Assembly: GCF_022802975.1 (NCBI RefSeq)
Contig: NZ_JAFEVZ010000004.1
Coordinates: 124,001-188,000 of the forward strand
DNA: 64,000 nt
From: Flavobacterium pectinovorum
Lineage (GTDB): Bacteria > Bacteroidota > Bacteroidia > Flavobacteriales > Flavobacteriaceae
Reading direction: 5' to 3'
Part shown: positions 49,570-59,080 of the stretch, one piece after another
Layout of the letters: each line of letters begins with the position of its first letter
Numbering within the stretch: position 1 is the stretch's first letter
The notes under the pieces: model-generated
The model's database searches: none
The model's input: only the letters and a program-made list of their open reading frames with translations
What the model was told of the DNA's origin: nothing
Program-made: the position numbers and the translations under genes

Positions 49570-51030
49570 TTATTTAACCGGTATATTCGAAAGAATTTCC
49601 AAAACAAATTTCCAGTATTTCTGAGCAGATGAAATACTTGCCCTCTCATCAGGAGAATGCGCACCGTGAATCGTCGGTCCAAAAGAAATCATATCCATAT
49701 CAGGATAATTAGTTCCTAAAATTCCGCATTCTAAACCGGCATGACAAGCAACCACTTTTGGTTTTTCACCATTTTGTTTTTCGTAAATATCTTTTAAAAC
49801 TTCTAATATTTCAGAGTTTACATTTGGTGCCCAACCCGGATAAGATCCTGAAAGCTCTACTTCACAACCCACCAATTCAAAAGCAGAACGCAAGGAATTA
49901 GCCAAATCAAATTTTGAAGTTTCTACAGAAGAACGCGTTAAACATCCTACCAAAATTTCACCATCCTTTACAATAACACGGGCAATATTATTTGAAGTTT
50001 CTACTAAATCAGCCATATCGGCGCTCATTCTGTAAACTCCGTTATGCGCCGCATAAATCGCTCTTATAATCCCCTCCTGCACACCCAGATCCATTACTTT
50101 TTCAGGTAAATCACATTTTACGATTTCAATAGATAAGTTAGGTTCAGTCGTTTTATATTCGGCTTTAATATCATTGATGATTTCCTGCATATCAAAAATA
50201 TAAGCTTCATCGAACATTTCAGAGATAATAACTTTCGCTACACTTTCTCTTGGAATCGCATTTCGTAAGCTTCCGCCATTAATTTCTGCAACCTGTAATC
50301 CGAAGTTTTCGAAAGCATCAAATAATAATCGGTTCATTATTTTATTGGCATTCCCCAGACCTTTATGAATATCCATTCCTGAATGCCCGCCATTTAACCC
50401 TTTTACAGTAATAATATGACCAACAGAACCTTCCGGAACTTCCTCTTCATGATATGTTCTTGTAGCCGTTACATCTATCCCTCCTGCACAGCCAATATCA
50501 ATTTCGTCATCTTCTTCAGTATCAAGATTTAATAAAATCTGTCCCTGAAGAATTCCTCCTTTTAAGTTTAAAGCCCCTGTCATTCCTGTTTCTTCATCAA
50601 TAGTAAACAAAGCTTCAATTGCAGGATGCGGAATATCTTTGCTCTCAAGAATCGCCATAATTGTTGCCACTCCTAACCCATTATCAGCTCCAAGTGTAGT
50701 TCCTCTAGCGCGAACCCAGTCGCCATCTACATACATATCGATTCCCTGAGTGTCAAAATCAAAAACAGTGTCAGCATTTTTTTGGTGTACCATGTCCAGG
50801 TGTCCCTGCATTACAATTGGTTTGCGATTTTCCATTCCCGGAGTTGCCGGTTTTCTGATGATTACATTTCGGATTTCGTCTTCAAAAGTTTCTAAACCTA
50901 AGCTGTTTCCAAAATTTTTCATAAACTCAATTACACGTTCCTCTTTTTTTGAAGGACGCGGAACGGCATTTAAATCTGCAAATTTATTCCAAAGTACTTT
51001 TGGCTCCAGATTTCTTATTTCCTGACTCAT
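49570..51030 (-). CDS. pepD: Cytosol non-specific dipeptidase (aminoacyl-histidine dipeptidase)
   Basis: M20-family di-zinc dipeptidase of the cytoplasm. 486 residues: metal site MQGHLDMVHQKN (~78-89, His80/Asp82), ADNGLGVATIMAILES (bridging Asp ~118), FTIDEETGMTGAL (Glu-Glu ~147-148), the inserted dimerisation region with GLNGGHSGMDIHKGLGNANK, and a late His site in FGPTIHGAHSPDERAS (~459-474). Length matches PepD. Single gene, divergent from the DUF3810 gene. Confidence 0.93.
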   Translation of the reverse strand: MSQEIRNLEPKVLWNKFADLNAVPRPSKKEERVIEFMKNFGNSLGLETFEDEIRNVIIRKPATPGMENRKPIVMQGHLDMVHQKNADTVFDFDTQGIDMYVDGDWVRARGTTLGADNGLGVATIMAILESKDIPHPAIEALFTIDEETGMTGALNLKGGILQGQILLNLDTEEDDEIDIGCAGGIDVTATRTYHEEEVPEGSVGHIITVKGLNGGHSGMDIHKGLGNANKIMNRLLFDAFENFGLQVAEINGGSLRNAIPRESVAKVIISEMFDEAYIFDMQEIINDIKAEYKTTEPNLSIEIVKCDLPEKVMDLGVQEGIIRAIYAAHNGVYRMSADMADLVETSNNIARVIVKDGEILVGCLTRSSVETSKFDLANSLRSAFELVGCEVELSGSYPGWAPNVNSEILEVLKDIYEKQNGEKPKVVACHAGLECGILGTNYPDMDMISFGPTIHGAHSPDERASISSAQKYWKFVLEILSNIPVK

Positions 51031-51141
51031 TATATTTTTGTTTGATGTTTAACAATTAAGAGCTCCAAAGTTACAAAGTTTAAATTCTTTTTCGATACTA
51101 ATTAATATTGTATTTATATTTACGTATTCAAAATTTATACT

Positions 51142-52203
51142 GTGAAATCAAAATACGTTTTACCTTTATTTCTTCTTGTTCAGATTATCTTTTTAAAAAT
51201 CCTGCGTTTGTTTCCGGATTTTGTTGAAGGAGGTTACAGCAATAATTTTTATATTAGAATTTCACATTTTTCAAGAATACTTTTAGGAAAAATTCCGTTT
51301 TCTGTTGGCGATTGTATTTATGCGATTTTAATTATTTCTGTAATTAGCTGGTTTTGGAAAATTAGAAAAACCTGGAAAACAAATTGGAAAGATCATCTTC
51401 TTAAAATCCTTGGTAAAGTTTCTGTTTTTTACTTTTTCTTTCATCTTCTTTGGGCATTCAACTATTACCGTGAACCGCTTTTTCAAAAAATGAATATCAA
51501 AAAAGAATACTCTGATGCTGAATTATTAGCTTTTACAAAAAGACTAATCCGTAAAACGAATGAAATTCAGTTGAAGATTACCAAAAGCGACAGCTCAAAA
51601 GTAGTTTTCCCTTATTCACAGAAAGAAGTTTTTCGGATGAATTTAAACGGATATGATAATCTGGCAAAAGAACATCCTTATTTTAAATATGAAATCTTAA
51701 GCGTCAAAAAATCGCTATTCAGTATTCCTTTAACCTATATGGGATTTGGAGGTTATCTCAATCCGTTTACCAATGAAGCTCAGGTAAATGATTTATTACC
51801 CATGTACAACTTCCCTATGACAAGTTCGCACGAAATGGCGCATCAAATAGGTTTTGCCAGCGAAAGTGAATGCAATTTTATTGGTGTTCTGGCATCGGTT
51901 AAGAATGACAATTTATATTACCAATATTCCGGATACAGTTTTGCTTTACGCTATTGTTTAGGAATATGGCAGGCTAAAAACGAGAAAGTTTTTGAACAGT
52001 TAAAAAAACAAATGCATACAGGAATTCTAAAAAATTATCAGGAAAGCCGCAATTTCTGGAAAAAATACGACACTTTTATCGATGAAGGTTTTCATGCTTT
52101 TTATGATAATTTCTTAAAAACAAACAACCAAAAAGACGGAATGGAGAGTTACAGTAAATTTGTTGACCTGTTGGTGAATTATTATAAAAACAGAAAATTA
52201 TAA
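51142..52203 (+). CDS. DUF3810 family membrane protein with HExxH motif
   Basis: 353 residues. Three N-terminal hydrophobic stretches (~4-20, ~50-72, ~90-110) precede a large domain of the DUF3810 family. The zinc-protease-like motif SSHEMAHQIGFASESECNF (~229-247) has HExxH plus a downstream Glu, as in gluzincins. Start is a GTG at 51142 (MKSKYVLP). Peptidase activity is inferred from the motif; no substrate is known. The sigma-factor gene follows by 41 bp, possibly within the same transcript. Confidence 0.85.
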   Translation: MKSKYVLPLFLLVQIIFLKILRLFPDFVEGGYSNNFYIRISHFSRILLGKIPFSVGDCIYAILIISVISWFWKIRKTWKTNWKDHLLKILGKVSVFYFFFHLLWAFNYYREPLFQKMNIKKEYSDAELLAFTKRLIRKTNEIQLKITKSDSSKVVFPYSQKEVFRMNLNGYDNLAKEHPYFKYEILSVKKSLFSIPLTYMGFGGYLNPFTNEAQVNDLLPMYNFPMTSSHEMAHQIGFASESECNFIGVLASVKNDNLYYQYSGYSFALRYCLGIWQAKNEKVFEQLKKQMHTGILKNYQESRNFWKKYDTFIDEGFHAFYDNFLKTNNQKDGMESYSKFVDLLVNYYKNRKL

Positions 52204-52244
52204 TTCATTTGTAACAAAATAGATTTCAATACTACTAATACACT

Positions 52245-52739
52245 ATGAACGAAAACCTAGAACAGTCATTTGTTGTGCAATTGCAGGCAAACCAGAATAT
52301 AATCCACAAGATTTGTAGATTGTACACTGCCGGCGAAGATGCCCACAAAGATCTGTTTCAGGAAATTACCATTCAGCTCTGGAAGGCATATCCAAAATTT
52401 AGGGGCGACAGCAAATTTTCGACCTGGGCTTATCGTGTTGCCTTAAATACTGCCATTACCTTATACCGAAAAACCAAACGAACTGTCTCGACTGTAGAAT
52501 ACGAAAGTCATCAGCATTTTGCAAAAGATGTTGATTATAATTATGAAGAGGAAGAACAGATTAAATTGATGTACAAAGCCGTTTATCAGCTAAATGACAT
52601 CGAAAAAGCATTGGTTTTTATGTATCTGGAAGACAAAGATTATCAGGAAATAGCCGAAACTTTAGGAATCAGCGAAGTGAATGCACGTGTGAAAATGAAC
52701 AGAATTAAGGGGAAACTTAAAAAAATATTAAATCCTTAA
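52245..52739 (+). CDS. RNA polymerase sigma factor, ECF family (second)
   Basis: 164-residue ECF sigma factor. Region 2 (~15-85): DAHKDLFQEITIQLWKAYPKF and STWAYRVALNTAITLYR. Region 4 (~105-160): LNDIEKALVFMYLEDKDYQEIAETLGIS followed by NARVKMNRIKGKLK. Its partner, nine bp downstream, is a polytopic membrane protein, presumably the regulator. It differs in sequence from the ECF factor at 7095-7637, so the two belong to different groups. Confidence 0.9.
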   Translation: MNENLEQSFVVQLQANQNIIHKICRLYTAGEDAHKDLFQEITIQLWKAYPKFRGDSKFSTWAYRVALNTAITLYRKTKRTVSTVEYESHQHFAKDVDYNYEEEEQIKLMYKAVYQLNDIEKALVFMYLEDKDYQEIAETLGISEVNARVKMNRIKGKLKKILNP

Positions 52740-52748
52740 AATACCACC

Positions 52749-53381
52749 ATGAAAGAACTGGATTTATTAAAAAAAGACTGGAAAAAGAACTCGGATTCTT
52801 TTGAACAAATTTCTGAAAAGGAAATTTATAATATGATTCATAAAAAATCATCTTCAACTGTAAAGTGGATTTTGATTATCAGCGTTTTAGAAGTACTATT
52901 TTGGACTGCTTCCAATTATTTTTCGAATATTGATGATATTCTTAAAAAGATGAATCATCCTGAAATGATACTTTATATGGAAATTTTAATGTACTTTAAT
53001 TACGCTGTAATTCTGGTCTTTATCTACTTTTTCTATAAAAACTACAAGACTATTTCGACAACGGTATCTACCAAATTATTAATGAGCAGTATTTTAAAAA
53101 CCCGTAAAACGGTTCAATATTATGTTTGGTATAATTTAGGAATGATAGTCGTTTCTTCAATATTCAGCTTTTTTATTGGATACATTTACAATCCTGAAAT
53201 GGAACTTATTAGAGAGAAACTTGCTATAAATGGTAAAGCAATGTTATTTTCTATCGGAATTTTATTTCTGATAATTTTAGGTTTCTTCGGAATGTTCTGG
53301 TGTATTTACAGATTACTTTACGGAACACTTTTACGCCGCTTATACGCAAATTACAAGGAACTGAAGAAGATTGATTTTTAA
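52749..53381 (+). CDS. Polytopic membrane protein paired with the second ECF sigma factor
   Basis: 210 residues. A cytoplasmic N-terminal segment (~1-35, KELDLLKKDWKKNSDSFEQI with conserved-looking DWKK) is followed by four hydrophobic helices (~37-57, ~78-98, ~123-145, ~160-185) and a basic tail. Homologues sit next to ECF factors in Flavobacteria. The N-terminal DWKK segment could bind the sigma factor, making this an anti-sigma-like protein, an inference from operon position. Some databases mislabel such proteins as carotene monooxygenase. Confidence 0.7.
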   Translation: MKELDLLKKDWKKNSDSFEQISEKEIYNMIHKKSSSTVKWILIISVLEVLFWTASNYFSNIDDILKKMNHPEMILYMEILMYFNYAVILVFIYFFYKNYKTISTTVSTKLLMSSILKTRKTVQYYVWYNLGMIVVSSIFSFFIGYIYNPEMELIREKLAINGKAMLFSIGILFLIILGFFGMFWCIYRLLYGTLLRRLYANYKELKKIDF

Positions 53382-53418
53382 CAAAGTAGCAAAGGTTTTC
53401 AAATTTCAACAATAAAAA

Positions 53419-53454
53419 CCTGAAACTTGAAACCTGAAACTTGAAACCTGAAAC
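53419..53454. repeat. Tandem 14-bp repeat (CCTGAAACTTGAAA)
   Basis: Two full units and eight bases of a third, noncoding, between convergent genes. Same core as the hairpin at 13269-13317 (GAAACCTGAAAC). Confidence 0.8.
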
Positions 53455-53466
53455 AAAACATAAAAA

Positions 53467-54297
53467 CTACGCCTCGTTTTCCGGTCCCTTATAACTCCAT
53501 CTTCTCATTTCATTAAGTTCTTCCTGTGCTTTTAATTCTTCTGCCGGAATAACTTTTAAAAATGACGGATGCTGTTCTATAGCATATTCTACCTTTTCAA
53601 CGATTTCTTCAATAGTATCATTTTCATAATCAATTTCAAGAGGTTCTTTGATAATAAATGACTGCAGGATATTTTTCTTTTTCATTCGTAATCCTTTTTT
53701 ATCAAATGAACGGCGAAACCCGTCAATAACAATCGGCACTACAATTGGTTTATGCTGCTTAATGATATGCGCCGTTCCTTTACGAACAGGCTTAAACGAT
53801 TTTGTTGTGCCTTGCGGAAACGTGATTACCCAGCCATCTTCGAGCGCTACCCTTATATTTTCAGTATCGTTAGGATTTACCTCTTTTTTTTCGGTTACAT
53901 CGACCCCTTTCGCACGCCAGGTTCTTTCAACAGTAATTGCGCCAGCATAAGCCATAATTCTTGGCAGCAAACCTGCCTGCATAGTTTCCTTGGCAGCCAC
54001 ATAATAAATATTCATTTTAGGTTGCCACAAATAACCAATGTTCTTAATATTATCCTGACGGCCACTTAAACTTGCATTAAAAACATGAAACATAGCTACG
54101 ACGTCTGCAAAATAAGTCTGGTGATTAGAGATAAACAATACATTCGTATCCGGCAACGTATTAATTATTTCAGATCCGTCAATCTGTAAATCATTAAAAC
54201 CTCTATATCGTTTATGTGTCATGGCTCCCAAAATACGGATCAGCCATTTTTTGATGAATAATATATGTCCGAAAGGATTTCGTTTAAACAATCCCAT
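53467..54297 (-). CDS. 1-acyl-sn-glycerol-3-phosphate acyltransferase (PlsC family)
   Basis: 276-residue acyltransferase, probably acylating lysophosphatidate or an ornithine/serine-lipid precursor at the inner membrane. The catalytic NHxxxxD motif is SNHQTYFADV (~57-66), the second block is KETMQAGLLPRIMAYAGAITVERTW, and block III is FPQGTTKSFKPVRKGTAHI (~160-178). PIVIDGFRR follows. A basic N-terminus with a short hydrophobic segment is present. Substrate not certain. Convergent with the sigma operon. Confidence 0.85.
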   Translation of the reverse strand: MGLFKRNPFGHILFIKKWLIRILGAMTHKRYRGFNDLQIDGSEIINTLPDTNVLFISNHQTYFADVVAMFHVFNASLSGRQDNIKNIGYLWQPKMNIYYVAAKETMQAGLLPRIMAYAGAITVERTWRAKGVDVTEKKEVNPNDTENIRVALEDGWVITFPQGTTKSFKPVRKGTAHIIKQHKPIVVPIVIDGFRRSFDKKGLRMKKKNILQSFIIKEPLEIDYENDTIEEIVEKVEYAIEQHPSFLKVIPAEELKAQEELNEMRRWSYKGPENEA

Positions 54298-54423
54298 AGC
54301 AGTGAATTATGTATTTTTTGTTAAGGCGCAAACATACAAAAATTATTTTTTGGGTAATTTTTATAAACAATTCTGCAAACAAACAGTTATTACAATGAAT
54401 ATCAAATCATTAAATTTACATTT

Positions 54424-55074
54424 TTAAATCTTTTCTTCAAAAGTAATTTTCAAAACTTCTCTTAATTCGCTTAATATCATCGCCGTTGCACCCCAAACCA
54501 CATGATTTTGAATATTAAATGCAGGAACAGAAATATTATTGGCATAAGACGTTGATAACGTGGCCTCAATTATAATTTCATCATTTAAAAAAACAGAAAG
54601 CGGCAGTTCAATAATATCTGCCACCTCTCTAATATCTGGATAAAACGAAAGTTCCTGTGATGAAATTCCTAAAAACGGATGTACCAAAAAATTACTTGGC
54701 GGAATATACATTGGCGTAAATTGTTTTATGATCTCTATTTTTTCAGATGAGATTCCAACCTCTTCGTGGGTTTCCCGCAGTGCCGTTTCCCGAAAATCAG
54801 CATCTGAATTTTCATACTTCCCACCCGGAAAAGCAATTTGTGAAGAATGTACACCATTATATGCGTTACGTACAATTAAAACTAAATGTGTTTTATTATT
54901 TTTAGGATACAACAGCATCATAACCGCTGCAATTCTTGGTTTTTTGGTTGACAAATCAAGGTTTTTCATTAACTGAATCCTTTCTAAAGGAGCCATTTTT
55001 ACATGTGCTTTCTCTGCCGGAAGTTCAACCGGAATTAAATTAGGAACATGTTGCAAAAAATCTTGAAAATCCAT
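54424..55074 (-). CDS. NUDIX hydrolase, probable CoA pyrophosphatase
   Basis: 216 residues from the ATG at 55074 (MDFQDFLQHV); a TTG two codons upstream is possible. Complete Nudix box GGKYENSDADFRETALRETHEEVGI (~89-113), preceded by SQIAFPGG (~83-90), which is characteristic of the NudL/CoA pyrophosphatase subfamily. Predicted to cleave CoA to phosphopantetheine and 3',5'-ADP. Separate from neighbours; the DUF4268 gene is divergent. Confidence 0.88.
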   Translation of the reverse strand: MDFQDFLQHVPNLIPVELPAEKAHVKMAPLERIQLMKNLDLSTKKPRIAAVMMLLYPKNNKTHLVLIVRNAYNGVHSSQIAFPGGKYENSDADFRETALRETHEEVGISSEKIEIIKQFTPMYIPPSNFLVHPFLGISSQELSFYPDIREVADIIELPLSVFLNDEIIIEATLSTSYANNISVPAFNIQNHVVWGATAMILSELREVLKITFEEKI

Positions 55075-55168
55075 AATCAAAGTTTATTTTTGTACTTTCA
55101 AATTAGAAAATATAAATATAGTCCAGAAAACGCGTTTCTACAAGTTTTCTAAAATCAAAACCCTGAAA

Positions 55169-55603
55169 ATGTACAGCAGAGAGGAATCACAAAAACTAAA
55201 AAGAGAATTCTGGGTCGCTTTTGCCGAGAAATACCCAAGAAAATGGGTGCTTTACGACACTAAGATAAAAGACTTTTCTTTTAAATTTTATATAGATAAT
55301 AAAAAAGCACAAGTTTTAATTGATATCGAACATCGAAATGATGAAAAACGAATGGCTTATTTTGAAAAATTAGAAGCCCTAAAAAATATCTTAGACGAAG
55401 AATTTGTAAAAGATTTAGTTTTTGAAAAAAATTACACAATCGAAAGCGGCAAAACGATAAGCCGAATTTGGGTTGAAAAGCCTGGAATTGGTTTTAGCAA
55501 TCGCAATAATTGGGATACTATTTTTGATTTCTTTTTCGAAAAAATGAATGCTTTGGAAATGTTTTATCTGGAGTATGATGAGTTTATCAAAGATATAGAA
55601 TAG
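55169..55603 (+). CDS. DUF4268 domain protein
   Basis: 144 residues. The entire protein fits the DUF4268 fold: QKLKREFWVAFAEKYPRKWVLYDTKIKDFSFKFYI at the N-terminus and NRNNWDTIFDFFFEKMNALE at the end. DUF4268 is often found C-terminal to restriction-like nuclease domains, but here it stands alone with no nuclease motif. Function unknown. Followed by a strong terminator. Confidence 0.85.
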   Translation: MYSREESQKLKREFWVAFAEKYPRKWVLYDTKIKDFSFKFYIDNKKAQVLIDIEHRNDEKRMAYFEKLEALKNILDEEFVKDLVFEKNYTIESGKTISRIWVEKPGIGFSNRNNWDTIFDFFFEKMNALEMFYLEYDEFIKDIE

Positions 55604-55627
55604 ACTAAATTTCTAAAAATTATTACA

Positions 55628-55656
55628 ATACCCCGTTAAAAGTTTTAACGGGGTAT
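55628..55656 (+). terminator. Terminator of the DUF4268 gene
   Basis: 14-bp perfect stem ATACCCCGTTAAAA / TTTTAACGGGGTAT with a single-base loop nominal, then T8. Confidence 0.8.
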
Positions 55657-55775
55657 TTTTTTTACCTAACTCCCTCATTATAAATTTAAAAAATATTTCA
55701 TGTTTTTATTGTTTTATTATCAACAATGCAGCTTTTTAAGATTACACGAAATAATTAATAAAGAAATACCTATAA

Positions 55776-55808
55776 TTGACACAGATTTAATCATTTTTTT
55801 TATATTTG
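55776..55808 (+). promoter_or_regulatory. Promoter of the MORN operon
   Basis: TTG (55776-55778), 22-nt spacer, TATATTTG (55801-55808), matching TAnnTTTG. The transcription start is expected near 55815, just before the ATG at 55826, which decides the start of the following gene. Confidence 0.65.
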
Positions 55809-55825
55809 AAAAACCTAAATCTATA

Positions 55826-58800
55826 ATGAAAAGACTTTTATTGGTATTTTTTTTAGTTTCATTTTCAAAAAACTATGCACAAACTGATTACGCTTCTGTT
55901 TACAATAGTGAATCTATAATCAACAAAGGAGTAAGCTTCTACGATAATGAAAAGTATGATGAAGCCCTTACAGAATTCTACAAAATCAGCAAAACAGATC
56001 CTAAATATCTAAATGCCCAATACGAAATAGGTTTAACACTCAGTGCCCAGGATAAAAAGAGTGAACTCAAAACGTTATTAGAAGATTTATATTCTAAAGG
56101 AAAAATGGCGGAATATCCGGATTTATACAGGATGTACGCCATCTTTTTAAGTGATGAAAAAGAATATGAATCATCTGAAAAAATATATAAAGAAGGCGAA
56201 AAATACTTATCCAATTCATCTGTATTTCTGTATAATTATGCCGTATTATACATTCGTAAAAAAGAAAACCAAAAAGCTCTTGACCTGCTTGAAAAAATCA
56301 TTACAAATGACCCAAATCATGCAGCATCACATTATTTATTGGGTATAATGGCTTTTGAAAACGGCAAAATAACCGAAGGCACGCTTGCCTTAATGAGCTA
56401 TCTGGCTATAGCACCAACAGGGCAATATGCGAATCAGGCTATTGTAAATCTGAATGCCAATTTTGGACAAAATTACCTCGCTGAAAACAAATTGATTTTC
56501 TCAAAGTCAGGTGATAATTTCGAAGATATTGAAACAATCCTGAGAAACCAATTACCATTAAAAAAAGTCTACAAAATTAAATCGACAATCGATGATAAAA
56601 TAACGCGCCAAATTCAGGCGATTGCAGAATACGCAACAGAACACAAAATGGGCGATGGTTTTTTTGAAACCACTTACATTCCATGGGTAAAAAATCTTGT
56701 TGAGAAAAATCAGCTGGAAGGCTACTCTTACTACAGTTTACTTTCAATGGAAGATAAACTTGGAAAAGAACTGAACAAACAAAAGAAAAAAATCACTTCT
56801 TTCCATGATGATTATTTACAAAAAGATTTTTGGTCTGTATTTGCAAAAAGAAAACTGGATATTTTTGGAAATATCGAAGATGTGGTTGTTACTCTCAGAA
56901 ATGAAAAACCTTTTATAATTGGTCCTCAAATAAATGGAGAATTTCATGGTAAATGCAAATACTTAAATACCTACGGAAATTTAGGTGGAGAACTCTATTT
57001 TAAAAATGGATTACTTGACGGTCTGCAAAAATATTATGACGAAAAAGGACTGCTAATAGAGGAGAAATCTTTTACTGACGGAAAATTAAACGGAAAAAGA
57101 ACTACTTATTATGAAAATGGAAATTTGTCATTAATAGAAAATTATAAAGATGATAAGCTTGAAGGAATCAGTACTTCTTATTTTCCAAATGGCGGTAAAA
57201 ACTGTGAAGTAAACTTTACTAATGGCGAACGTAACGGCACTTTTATTTGTTTATATGAAGCCGGAACAAAAAAAAACGAAATTGATTTTACTGATGGAAA
57301 ACTGAGCGGGAAATATAATTCTTATAACGAACTAGGCGCTTTAACAGAAACATATAATTGTGTAAATGATAAAATTGAAGGAAACTATTTTCAATACTTT
57401 GATGGTAAACTTGTAAAATCTGAAGCTGTTTATAAAAATGGTGTTATCGATGGAACTTACAAATCGTACTACCCAAACACGGCTTTAGACACAGAAAACA
57501 ACTATGTTTTAGGAAATATTACGAAATCGACAAACTATTTTGAAAATGGTAAAAAATCATTTGAAAGCCTTTATAACAACAAGGGAGAATTAGAAACATA
57601 CAGCTGTTTTGATGCTGATGGCAATAAATATTTTGAAGAAAAACATAAATCAGGAGAACTAAAGTCGGGCGTACAGTTTACTTCAGACTCTCCAAAAGGA
57701 ACTGAGGTAAATTTGACCAAAAAAAGTTTTGAAACAAAAAATTTCAATGGCACTGTTAAAATAAAAGGCGCTTTTGAAAAGGGAAAAAGAGTTGGCGAAT
57801 GGAATTATTTATATCCATCGGGAATTATGAAACTGAATGAGTTTTATGTTAATGGAAAAGCCAATGGCATCAGTACAAATTATTATTTAAACGGAGATTT
57901 ATCAAGTAAAAATAATTATACCAATGACACGATAAGCGGACGTTATGAAACGTATGAGGGAAATAAAGTAAATCAAATTTATCATTACGAAAAAGGAGAA
58001 CAAAACGGGCCATTTCAAACTTTTTATTCTGATGGAAAAATCAGTACTGAAGGTTTTATGGTTGAGAACAATATTGCCTATGACAAATTTACATATTTTC
58101 AAAACGGAAACATTTCTATAATTGAGCATTATATAGACAACTATATGGCAAATCGAAAAACATTCGATACCAAAGGAAAACTGGAAAACGAAATTGACTA
58201 TAAAAACAAAAACGGAAAATTTAGTTTATCATTTCAAAATGGTACCTATACCAAAAATTATGAAATGACTAATGGTCTTATAAATGGCAAATTCAGTGCA
58301 TTAGATAAATTTAAAACCAAAATAACCGAAGCAGAATATGTAAACGGAAAATTTCATAATGCATACAAAAAATATGGTCCGCTTGGAGTGCTTCTTTCTG
58401 AAAGAAACTACTATTGTGGTAAACTTAACGGAACCAGTACATTTTACGATTATGCCGGAAATCTTAAACTCACTGAAGAATATGTCTTTGGAATGGAAAA
58501 CGGAAAAACGATTCGTTACTATAACAACAAAGCCAAAATGATGGAATACTCAGTTATAAACGGATCTACCGAAGGTGAAACCACTTATTACAATCAAAAA
58601 GGGGACGCTTTGGTGAGTATTGGTTATCAAAACAATATCCCGAGGTATTTTATAAGAAAAAACAAAACTGGAGAATTGAACGAAAAAATAATTATCGAAA
58701 ACCAGACTTCAGAAATTTTGTCTTCTTATCCTAATGGAAAAATTGCAATTCAGTTTACTTTAGACAAAGGAAATGTAAACAGTAAATTTATCATCAACAA

Positions 58801-59080
58801 TACAGAGGGAAAACCGGAATATGAATGTACCTATAAAAACAATAATCTGGAGGGTGAAAGAACTGAATATTATCAAAATGGGAAGCCTTATAAAAAAGAG
58901 CATTTTGTAAATAATAACTTCGAAGGCCAGCAGCAATATTTTAAAGAAGATGGCAAATTATGGGCAAATATATCCATAAAAAGCGATGAATTACATGGTG
59001 AGACCTTGATATACAATGCCGGAAAATTAGTAGAAACCAAAAAATATGATTCTGATGAATTGGTTCAAATTATTAAATAA
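55826..59080 (+). CDS. Secreted TPR/MORN-repeat (YwqK-like) protein
   Basis: 1084 residues from the ATG at 55826 (MKRLLLVFF, a clean signal peptide ending NYAQ). The 42-codon extension to 55700 precedes the promoter and is not part of the gene. After the signal come TPR-like helices (~20-230: ALTEFYKISKTDPKYLNAQYE, FLYNYAVLYIRKKENQKAL). A long array of MORN-type repeats follows (~370-1080), with units of about 22-24 residues such as YYENGNLSLIENYKDDKLEG and YFPNGGKNCEVNFTNGERNG. This resembles the YwqK antitoxin family, but the size and signal peptide argue for a surface or periplasmic scaffold. First gene of a three-gene operon. Confidence 0.85.
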   Translation: MKRLLLVFFLVSFSKNYAQTDYASVYNSESIINKGVSFYDNEKYDEALTEFYKISKTDPKYLNAQYEIGLTLSAQDKKSELKTLLEDLYSKGKMAEYPDLYRMYAIFLSDEKEYESSEKIYKEGEKYLSNSSVFLYNYAVLYIRKKENQKALDLLEKIITNDPNHAASHYLLGIMAFENGKITEGTLALMSYLAIAPTGQYANQAIVNLNANFGQNYLAENKLIFSKSGDNFEDIETILRNQLPLKKVYKIKSTIDDKITRQIQAIAEYATEHKMGDGFFETTYIPWVKNLVEKNQLEGYSYYSLLSMEDKLGKELNKQKKKITSFHDDYLQKDFWSVFAKRKLDIFGNIEDVVVTLRNEKPFIIGPQINGEFHGKCKYLNTYGNLGGELYFKNGLLDGLQKYYDEKGLLIEEKSFTDGKLNGKRTTYYENGNLSLIENYKDDKLEGISTSYFPNGGKNCEVNFTNGERNGTFICLYEAGTKKNEIDFTDGKLSGKYNSYNELGALTETYNCVNDKIEGNYFQYFDGKLVKSEAVYKNGVIDGTYKSYYPNTALDTENNYVLGNITKSTNYFENGKKSFESLYNNKGELETYSCFDADGNKYFEEKHKSGELKSGVQFTSDSPKGTEVNLTKKSFETKNFNGTVKIKGAFEKGKRVGEWNYLYPSGIMKLNEFYVNGKANGISTNYYLNGDLSSKNNYTNDTISGRYETYEGNKVNQIYHYEKGEQNGPFQTFYSDGKISTEGFMVENNIAYDKFTYFQNGNISIIEHYIDNYMANRKTFDTKGKLENEIDYKNKNGKFSLSFQNGTYTKNYEMTNGLINGKFSALDKFKTKITEAEYVNGKFHNAYKKYGPLGVLLSERNYYCGKLNGTSTFYDYAGNLKLTEEYVFGMENGKTIRYYNNKAKMMEYSVINGSTEGETTYYNQKGDALVSIGYQNNIPRYFIRKNKTGELNEKIIIENQTSEILSSYPNGKIAIQFTLDKGNVNSKFIINNTEGKPEYECTYKNNNLEGERTEYYQNGKPYKKEHFVNNNFEGQQQYFKEDGKLWANISIKSDELHGETLIYNAGKLVETKKYDSDELVQIIK

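Noticed and set aside
53419..53454. Possible CRISPR-like array
   Set aside because: The 14-bp units are directly adjacent without spacers. No array with regular spacers or cas-like genes was seen anywhere in the window.
55700..55825. 42-codon N-terminal extension of the MORN protein
   Set aside because: The promoter (TTG at 55776, TATATTTG at 55801) lies within it, and the ATG at 55826 starts a normal signal peptide.
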